The translations under genes were made by a program, and so were the position numbers. From positions 44,692 through 108,691 of the forward strand of contig JACBOA010000005.1 of the NCBI GenBank assembly GCA_013403005.1: a stretch of 64,000 bases of DNA, in the 5' to 3' direction. Numbering within the stretch: position 1 is the first letter of the stretch; the number at the start of each line of letters is the position of its first letter. Below are positions 58,164 through 64,000 of the stretch, in pieces. The notes below the pieces were generated by a model. It searched no databases. It was not told where the DNA came from and saw only the letters and a program-made list of their open reading frames with translations. Origin of the DNA: Methanobacteriaceae archaeon (GTDB lineage Archaea; Methanobacteriota; Methanobacteria; Methanobacteriales; Methanobacteriaceae).

Positions 58164-59723
58164 TCAAATTTGAGCATATATTCGCAGTCCATTTATTTTA
58201 CCATTAGTAATTTCATTATAATTTAAAAATCGAACATTGCTGGAATCACCCCAAACAAAGTAGTAGGTAATATTACTGGCCAACAATTCTTTCTCTAATT
58301 CTGCAGAGTTATTAACATTCCTGGGAAGTCCGTAGTATTGGCTATTCAAATAATAAGAAATCTGCAAGGTTTTTTCCCAATTACCATTGGATGCAATATT
58401 CCCGTGAATACCAAAATCACTCTGCAATGTTTGACTTAAAGAGTAGATACCATCATCAGTGTGGGGATACACAAACAATTCATAGGCTGGACTTAACATG
58501 AATGAAAACACCAAAATTATTAGAAGAACATTTCTTAATCTTGAATCGATTTTTTCAGTTTCGTAAAGAATTTTTGTCAAATAGAAACCATTTAACATTA
58601 TCAGGATAATAACAGGCCATAAGAAACGTTCTTGAATGAATATTAAACAGTATCCCGCAGAATAAATCGCAATAGTAATTAATATGTATGTTAATTTATT
58701 TTTAAAAGATTTATTCATCTCTGACTTCAAAATAAGGTAAAAACTGATTATGATTATAACTAATGATAGAATGGAATAGTATTCAATAGTCACAACTACC
58801 AGGTAGAGATTTTTAGAAATTAGTTCTAATTGGTAGGAGAAATTTTCCCAGGATTCAAATGGACTCCAATCTTTCAATTTTACAAAATAAGGATCCTCCC
58901 ATATGCTGTTAGCAGTTGGATTTGTAGGTTTAATTAGGCCCATATTATAAATGGGATAATCAGGATAATCTGGACCCATAACTGCATGATTATAGTCTGT
59001 TGCAGTGCTGACAGTTATTTTATCGTACTTCTCACTTATAAGACCCACCCAAATCCCACTAATAATCACAAAAATTGACAAACCTAGAATAAGATTCTTT
59101 TTAACCTTTTTTTTATTATTCAAAGATTTAAAATAGAATAAAATGTTGAAAAGGGTAAAATGAACCAAGAAGAAAGGGAAAATATAACTTTTACTTAAAA
59201 AAGCCATAGCTCCGATAAAGCCACATGAAACACCATTAATCCACTTGTCGACATAATTTGATTTGAAAATTATGCTAAAATAATAGGTTAGCAAACATGC
59301 CACTAGCAAATCAGGAGTGTCGTAGAATATGGCGAAAAATAAAATCATGGGAATTGAAGTCATTAGCACTGCTCTTTTAATAGGAGTATCTAAATTAAAA
59401 GTTGAGCTCAACCGACTGATCCCTATTATGGTGAAAAATCCAACAATTAAGGATACAATCCTGGTTACATATGGTGCATAAGCGGGTTTGTAACTGATTA
59501 AAAGTATAGGAATCATTAACCATGAATAAAGAGGACTCCAGACACCATTAATGGCATTGGCCCAGTCTCCGTTAACATATTTCAATGCAATGGAAATATA
59601 AGATATCCCATCGGCACCGAGATTAAAATGGTAGTAATTAATGGAAAATAAAGCAAGAATTGAATAAATGATTAAAACCACAATTAAATCCTGGTTTTCA
59701 GAAATTAATGGTAACTTTCCCAT
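58164..59723 (-). CDS. Multi-span membrane glycosyltransferase (GT-C like)
   Basis: This 519-residue hydrophobic protein has about eleven membrane segments. After the first helix it has YHFNLGADGISYISIALKYVNGDWA, a loop holding an Asp and a Glu-type acidic pattern as in GT39/GT83-like enzymes, followed by GVWSPLYSWLMIP. The C-terminal soluble part is about 100 residues (YAQI end). It probably transfers a sugar from a polyprenyl-phosphate donor on the outer face. GAGGGT sits 4 nt before ATG 59723. It is transcribed toward the glf-GT block and starts a group of minus-strand glycan genes that includes two GT2 proteins. Confidence 0.65.
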   Translation of the reverse strand: MGKLPLISENQDLIVVLIIYSILALFSINYYHFNLGADGISYISIALKYVNGDWANAINGVWSPLYSWLMIPILLISYKPAYAPYVTRIVSLIVGFFTIIGISRLSSTFNLDTPIKRAVLMTSIPMILFFAIFYDTPDLLVACLLTYYFSIIFKSNYVDKWINGVSCGFIGAMAFLSKSYIFPFFLVHFTLFNILFYFKSLNNKKKVKKNLILGLSIFVIISGIWVGLISEKYDKITVSTATDYNHAVMGPDYPDYPIYNMGLIKPTNPTANSIWEDPYFVKLKDWSPFESWENFSYQLELISKNLYLVVVTIEYYSILSLVIIIISFYLILKSEMNKSFKNKLTYILITIAIYSAGYCLIFIQERFLWPVIILIMLNGFYLTKILYETEKIDSRLRNVLLIILVFSFMLSPAYELFVYPHTDDGIYSLSQTLQSDFGIHGNIASNGNWEKTLQISYYLNSQYYGLPRNVNNSAELEKELLASNITYYFVWGDSSNVRFLNYNEITNGKINGLRIYAQI

Positions 59724-59822
59724 TTAAACCCTCATTAATTAATTAATGGTTTTTTTGGTGTCAAAAATTTCTATCAACTTCTATCAACTTTAATAGTCTT
59801 TATTCGCAGTAATTGAATATAT

Positions 59823-60845
59823 TTAAGATTTTATTCCATCAAAAAATCCACGATAATAGGTGGAAAAAAGGTGTTTATTATGATAATAGATACTGAGTGA
59901 GATCGGGAGTAGGATTAATCCCACTATCTGGTAAATTACAAAAATTGTGTAATCACTCTTTTTTGCCCATTTTTTCATGAAGATCCACCGGTTACGGGTT
60001 ATGTAGTATAAACCTGCTGGTTTGCTAATCCCTCCTCCGGATTGTGAAACCTTATGCCAAACATGGGCACTGGGAACATAAAGGCTTTCATAACCTGCCT
60101 GGTTTGCTCTGAGGGTCCAGTCACTTTCCTCAAAGTATAAAAAGTACTTCTCATCCATCAAACCTATTTTATGGATTACTTCTGTTTTTATAAGGAAGGC
60201 AGAGCCGCTAACATATTCCACCTTTTTTTGCTCATCAAACTGTCCATGATCCGATTGCTTGGTGCCAATTTGCACGCCCCGACATAACTTCCAGGATATT
60301 TTGCACCCAGCACTCCAGATTACATTGGGTTGGTGGTAAATATAAATCTTCGGACCTAAAATACCAATCTCTTCCTCTTTTTCTCCTACTTTCACTAATT
60401 CATTCAGGAAATTTTTTCCAACTACTGTATCATTATTTAAAAGTAGAACATATTCCGGTTCCAGATTTTTGAGGGAAAACCTGATTCCAATATTATTTCC
60501 TTCAGCAAATCCATAGTTTTTTTTATTCTTTATCAAAATCAAAGAATCAGAATCTAAAGTGCGACTCTGGTGATCTATAGTTTGTTTTTGGCTCTTATCA
60601 TTACTAAATTCTTGTATAGTTATAGGCTTGTTTTCAGGGTTATATTCAAAAAATTCTGATTCAACTTTCAGTTCCCCTTTACAATATTCAACAATTTTAG
60701 CATGAGAACCATCCTTTGAATTGTTATCTACCAGCACTAGTGAAAAATTTGGATATTCTATCCCGTAAACAGATTCCAGGCATTCTATGGTGTCCTGCCA
60801 ACCATTATAGTTCACGATAATTATGGTTACATGAGGATAATTCAT
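59823..60845 (-). CDS. GT2 glycosyltransferase (rhamnosyltransferase-like) with insert
   Basis: This GT-A enzyme of about 340 residues starts PHVTIIIVNYNGWQDTIECLESV, then LVLVDNNSKDGS. YGFAEGNNIGIRF, YVLLLNNDTVVG (DXD-like NND), DEKYFLYFEESDWTLRANQAGY, and a C-terminal membrane helix (YTIFVIYQIVGLILLPISLSIYY) follow. It looks like the WbbL/rhamnosyltransferase group. A segment of roughly 45 residues (about 50-95, with SEFFEYNPENKP and DHQSRTLDSDS) separates the first two conserved blocks; most relatives have about 15 there. GTG 60854 opens the frame, but ATG 60845 (MNYPHV) is preferred. Confidence 0.85.
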   Translation of the reverse strand: MNYPHVTIIIVNYNGWQDTIECLESVYGIEYPNFSLVLVDNNSKDGSHAKIVEYCKGELKVESEFFEYNPENKPITIQEFSNDKSQKQTIDHQSRTLDSDSLILIKNKKNYGFAEGNNIGIRFSLKNLEPEYVLLLNNDTVVGKNFLNELVKVGEKEEEIGILGPKIYIYHQPNVIWSAGCKISWKLCRGVQIGTKQSDHGQFDEQKKVEYVSGSAFLIKTEVIHKIGLMDEKYFLYFEESDWTLRANQAGYESLYVPSAHVWHKVSQSGGGISKPAGLYYITRNRWIFMKKWAKKSDYTIFVIYQIVGLILLPISLSIYYHNKHLFSTYYRGFFDGIKS

Positions 60846-60949
60846 AAGGATCACTAATACTATTTAAATAATATTCAAAATGCCTGGTAGCACCGGTTTT
60901 TCGGATATGTGGCATAAATCTCTTTTAATCGTATTGAAAAAACGATTTT

Positions 60950-61894
60950 CTATTTTATTTTTTTTCTAAGCAACTTATTTTCCTTTTGAACCAGATAAAT
61001 TTCCCTCTTCAAAAGACTTATTTGGGTGGCTACAAATCCGAATATTAATATTTGAATCCCTGAAAGGATGGTTAACACCATGAAGAGCATTAACGGACGG
61101 GTAGGGTCCAAACCACCAATTAAATATAAATAAAATAGGTATAGTGCACTAATTATTCCAATAATACATAAAGTAAGCCCTACTAATCCGAATAGCAGCA
61201 TTGGTTTTTCGTAGAATGTAAATAGGAGGTGGGCTATGGTTGTTGATTTGATTTTTATCTTGGATTCGCCGTATTTTCTTCCTTTCAGAACCACAGGGAT
61301 CTCCTTTATTTTAAAACCAACTGCATTGGCTTTTGAAAGTATTTCCGGGTTAATTTCTGTACCTGAAGATTCTAAATCTACAGAATCCAATACTTCCCTG
61401 CGATAAGCTCTTAGGATGCCTGTAACTGTGCTAATATTTCCTGTGAGTGCGTAACCCACGATTTTATTGGCCATTTTACTAATGAATAGTCTGTGAAATG
61501 GTATGGATTCAGTCTTCCCCCCGGACATGTACTGCGACCCAATTACAATATCCACACCAGCAGAATCGAGAGTTTCGGTTAATCTTGGAATGTATGATGG
61601 ATCGTAACTTAGATCAGCGTCTAAAGTAACAATTACATCCCCACTTGAATATTCAAAACCAGTGATAAGTGCCCGGCCCATTCCCATGTTAATGGGATGT
61701 TCTAAAAGAATGACATGGGGGTTTTCGGCAGCATAATCTTTTACCAGATTGCTGGTATTATCCTCACTACCGTCATTCACCACCAGAATTTCATAATCAT
61801 TATAAAATTCTTTAAGAACTTTCTCCACGGTTTTTAATGTCTTCTGAACATTTTCCTCCTCATTAAACATGGGGATTATTACAGAGATCTTCAT
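60950..61894 (-). CDS. Polyprenyl-phosphate sugar transferase (DPM1/GtrB-like GT2)
   Basis: This protein of about 314 residues has an N-terminal GT-A domain (KISVIIPMFNEEENVQKTL, VNDGSEDNT, VTLDADLSYDP with the DAD metal motif) and KANAVGFKIKEIPV. Two C-terminal membrane helices follow, around 230-255 and 265-290. This is the layout of dolichol/polyprenol-phosphate glucose or mannose synthases, which make the membrane donor used by the GT-C enzymes of this cluster. The TTG 61903 (MYY) is less likely than ATG 61894 (MKISVII), the normal family start. Confidence 0.88.
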   Translation of the reverse strand: MKISVIIPMFNEEENVQKTLKTVEKVLKEFYNDYEILVVNDGSEDNTSNLVKDYAAENPHVILLEHPINMGMGRALITGFEYSSGDVIVTLDADLSYDPSYIPRLTETLDSAGVDIVIGSQYMSGGKTESIPFHRLFISKMANKIVGYALTGNISTVTGILRAYRREVLDSVDLESSGTEINPEILSKANAVGFKIKEIPVVLKGRKYGESKIKIKSTTIAHLLFTFYEKPMLLFGLVGLTLCIIGIISALYLFYLYLIGGLDPTRPLMLFMVLTILSGIQILIFGFVATQISLLKREIYLVQKENKLLRKKIK

Positions 61895-62026
61895 ATAATA
61901 CAAATAGAGTCTTAATTAATTAATATAAATTTCTAAAAAAATGTAGTATAGTTTAAATCCGATTCCTTAATCAATTATTAGAGTAAAAAAGAGTTCTATT
62001 TTTGGAGAAAATAGTTATAAGAGAGT

Positions 62027-62674
62027 TCAAATTTTATTCAAAGTCTTGAAATGTTTAGGCAGGGGCTTCAATTTGGCAGGTGCACCTATGGCTAAATAGT
62101 ACGGGGGAACATCTCTGGTTACAATAGCACCTGCAGCTACCATAGCTCCTTCTCCAACTTCAATCCCTGATAAGAAAGTTGCATTAGCTCCAACTGATGC
62201 TCCTTTACGTATTATGGGGCCTTTAAGTTTATAATCCACTCTCAGGGGGTATCGGTCGTTGGTAAAACAGGCACAGGGACCTACAAATACATGATCCTCA
62301 ATTAATGAATTCTTGGGAATGTAAACGTTGGACTGGATACTTATATTATTTCCCATTTCTGTGTGACCCTCAACCACAGTATTTGTTCCCAAGAGTACTT
62401 TATCTCCAATGTATGTTTTTTCTCTAACCAGTACTCCATGGCCGGTCTGAAAATCATTACCAATCTCTACATCATTATAGATGACGGTGTTGGATCGAAG
62501 TAAAGCATTTTTGCCAATTATGGGAGGTTTAGATCTGAATTTATAGCTAACCCCTAGGGTAACATTATCATAGACTTTAGGTTGGTTAATATTTTCTTGT
62601 GAGTCAACTCCAAAAAATATATTTTTAAAGTTAACCTTGTCACTGGATCCCCATGGATTTTTAAATAATGCCAT
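62027..62674 (-). CDS. Left-handed beta-helix acyltransferase (WlbB-like)
   Basis: This 215-residue protein is built of hexapeptide repeats ([LIV]-G-X4) such as PIIGKNALLRSNTVIY, DVEIGNDFQTGHGVLV, YIGDKVLLGTNTVVEG, and ISIQSNVYIPKNSLI, with FVGPCACFTND at the usual catalytic turn of the family. It ends with the C-terminal motif VTRDVPPYYLAIGAPAKLKPLP typical of sugar N- or O-acetyltransferases of LPS/surface glycan clusters. It resembles UDP-amino sugar N-acetyltransferases such as WlbB. GAGGT precedes ATG 62674. It likely acetylates a sugar of the glycan made here. Confidence 0.85.
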   Translation of the reverse strand: MALFKNPWGSSDKVNFKNIFFGVDSQENINQPKVYDNVTLGVSYKFRSKPPIIGKNALLRSNTVIYNDVEIGNDFQTGHGVLVREKTYIGDKVLLGTNTVVEGHTEMGNNISIQSNVYIPKNSLIEDHVFVGPCACFTNDRYPLRVDYKLKGPIIRKGASVGANATFLSGIEVGEGAMVAAGAIVTRDVPPYYLAIGAPAKLKPLPKHFKTLNKI

Positions 62675-62844
62675 AATACCTCAGATTTAAATATTCATTT
62701 CAATTTTCATACAGTAATTGTTATATTATCTAACTGGTACTTAATCAATTTTACCATGGGAGTATAATTCACTGACCAGTATATTGATAAATAATATGAT
62801 CCCAATAATTTGTTAATAGCTTAAAAAATTAATACGGTGATGTA

Positions 62845-64000
62845 TTGAAGATTATGGATAAGGTAAAACTGTTAATTCCTTTCACTCCTTTAATTGCAGT
62901 TTTCTTAATCCTCATTCTACGTCCTTATTATCTTTTTCCAGTGGGGGGTGATACAGACTTTCACCTTCTCCGGGCACGTGAAATTCTTGAAAATCCACTT
63001 ATTGGTCTATTCTGGAGTAATTTAACTTATTACCCTATGGGAAGGCCGATATGGCACCAGCCATTATTTAATGCAGTTTGTGCATTTTTTTGGTATATTG
63101 GTGGAGTGAGATTCGCTCAAACTGTGATGTGTTTTATGCAAATTTTAATAACAGTGGGGGTTGCCATCTGCTTTGCTAAAAAAGAATATGGGGATATGGC
63201 AGGATTTTTTGCAGGATTTTTTGCATTATTTGTACCAGCAGTCCTCCCATTAAGTGTGCCAATACCTGCAAGTTTCGTCCCAATTTTAGCAGTGCTTACC
63301 ATATACTACATCCTGCGAGATAAGAAAAAAGCACTTATCACTTCTTTAATAGCTTTATGGACGCATATGATGTCAATTACTTCATTTATACCTCTATTTT
63401 TGGCTGATAATTATAGGAATAAAACCAACTTGAAGATTATTGCCATACTCCTGCCTTCATGGCTTTTCTGGATGGGATACTGGATTTACTTCCGGGACCG
63501 GTTAGTCACTGGGGGATTTTTCTATTCACTCCTGCACCCCACATTTATGTGTGCCGATCCAACTCTACCCTCATTTTACATACAAACATCCATTTTTCTA
63601 GTTGGTTCTGTTGGGTTATATTTACTGTACAAAATTAACTACAGACAGTTTAAATTATTCATAACTTACATCCTTATCGTGATTATTTTCAGTTTCTTCG
63701 GATTTAATGGGGATTTCTTAAGAGGTTTACAGTTTTCTGCTCTGCCAATGGCAATTTTGGCTTCATTTACTGTGCAAACAGGATATGAATATCTGGAAAA
63801 TAATCATGGATCTGTTGTTTCTATAGTGTTTCTAATTATGGTTGTGTTCTACTCATTGCTGGGAATGGCTATTTTTGTGGGGAGTTTACCCAACAAAGAA
63901 TCAGGTCACTGGGAGAACCTCCAAATACCATTTGAAGGGCATTATAACCCTTTAAAATCTTATATTATAGATAATACTCATAATAATCAGGTCATCTGGT
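62845..64000 (+). CDS. GT-C/STT3-like membrane glycosyltransferase, 3'-truncated
   Basis: The frame is open from TTG 62845 (LKIMDKVKLLIP) to the window end, about 385 residues, with no stop. It has many membrane helices and an early loop VGGDTDFHLLRAREIL, the acidic GDTDFH motif found in the first external loop of GT-C enzymes and STT3-like oligosaccharyltransferases. Later comes WTHMMSITSFIP. GGTGAT (62836-62841) is 4 nt before TTG 62845 and 12 nt before ATG 62854, so either may start it. It diverges from the acyltransferase gene. The rest of the protein lies outside this window, so length and domain endings cannot be judged. Confidence 0.75.
   Translation, partial: MKIMDKVKLLIPFTPLIAVFLILILRPYYLFPVGGDTDFHLLRAREILENPLIGLFWSNLTYYPMGRPIWHQPLFNAVCAFFWYIGGVRFAQTVMCFMQILITVGVAICFAKKEYGDMAGFFAGFFALFVPAVLPLSVPIPASFVPILAVLTIYYILRDKKKALITSLIALWTHMMSITSFIPLFLADNYRNKTNLKIIAILLPSWLFWMGYWIYFRDRLVTGGFFYSLLHPTFMCADPTLPSFYIQTSIFLVGSVGLYLLYKINYRQFKLFITYILIVIIFSFFGFNGDFLRGLQFSALPMAILASFTVQTGYEYLENNHGSVVSIVFLIMVVFYSLLGMAIFVGSLPNKESGHWENLQIPFEGHYNPLKSYIIDNTHNNQVIW

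Overview
The window is a 64-kb piece of a euryarchaeal methanogen chromosome, most likely a mesophilic Methanobacterium or close relative. The clues are heterodisulfide reductase HdrCB, the F420H2 oxidase FprA, 2-phosphoglycerate kinase (cyclic 2,3-diphosphoglycerate synthesis), diphthine synthase DphB, Trm5-type tRNA methyltransferase, the methanogen-restricted families DUF749 and DUF2096, an archaeal 7S SRP RNA, TATA-box promoters, and GGTGA/GAGG Shine-Dalgarno sites with frequent GTG and TTG starts. Family assignments come from recognising motifs by eye; no database search was run.

Layout. 0-10 kb: the 3' part of nifB, then housekeeping genes (mtnA-like, trm5, dphB), a solitary DNA adenine methylase, an ABC-2 exporter pair, a small methyltransferase and a stand-alone TGT-like protein. 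10.6-15.3 kb (minus): a three-gene unit headed by a secreted surface protein of about 1,212 residues with a seven-blade propeller and seven Ig-like repeats, followed by two membrane proteins. 16-21 kb (plus): hdrC with an unusual long charged N-terminal extension, hdrB, DUF749, DUF2096, a phosphoesterase, 2-phosphoglycerate kinase and a CBS protein. 21.3-24.2 kb: a conserved hypothetical, fprA, SRP RNA and tRNA-Ser(GCU).

24.2-31.1 kb is the most striking region: two close phytoene desaturases, phytoene synthase, a lycopene-elongase-like UbiA prenyltransferase, a second UbiA prenyltransferase with no canonical start codon, and a CruF-like carotenoid hydratase. Together they look like a C50 (bacterioruberin-type) carotenoid pathway, which is uncommon in a methanogen. 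A UbiB-like kinase, a small membrane protein and Hsp20 follow.

34.9-45.7 kb: a beta-helix surface protein, two aminotransferases, a QueG-like iron-sulfur protein, a P2-type cation ATPase, a radical SAM protein and archaeal coaD. 45.9-64 kb is a cell-surface glycan region: three tandem GT-C membrane glycosyltransferases interrupted by a DUF84 NTPase, GT4 and GT2 transferases, a flippase, UDP-galactopyranose mutase, a polyprenyl-phosphate sugar transferase, a hexapeptide acyltransferase and a final truncated GT-C protein. The 53-58 kb part is visibly more AT-rich and may have been acquired horizontally. No CRISPR array, rRNA, transposase or complete insertion sequence was seen.
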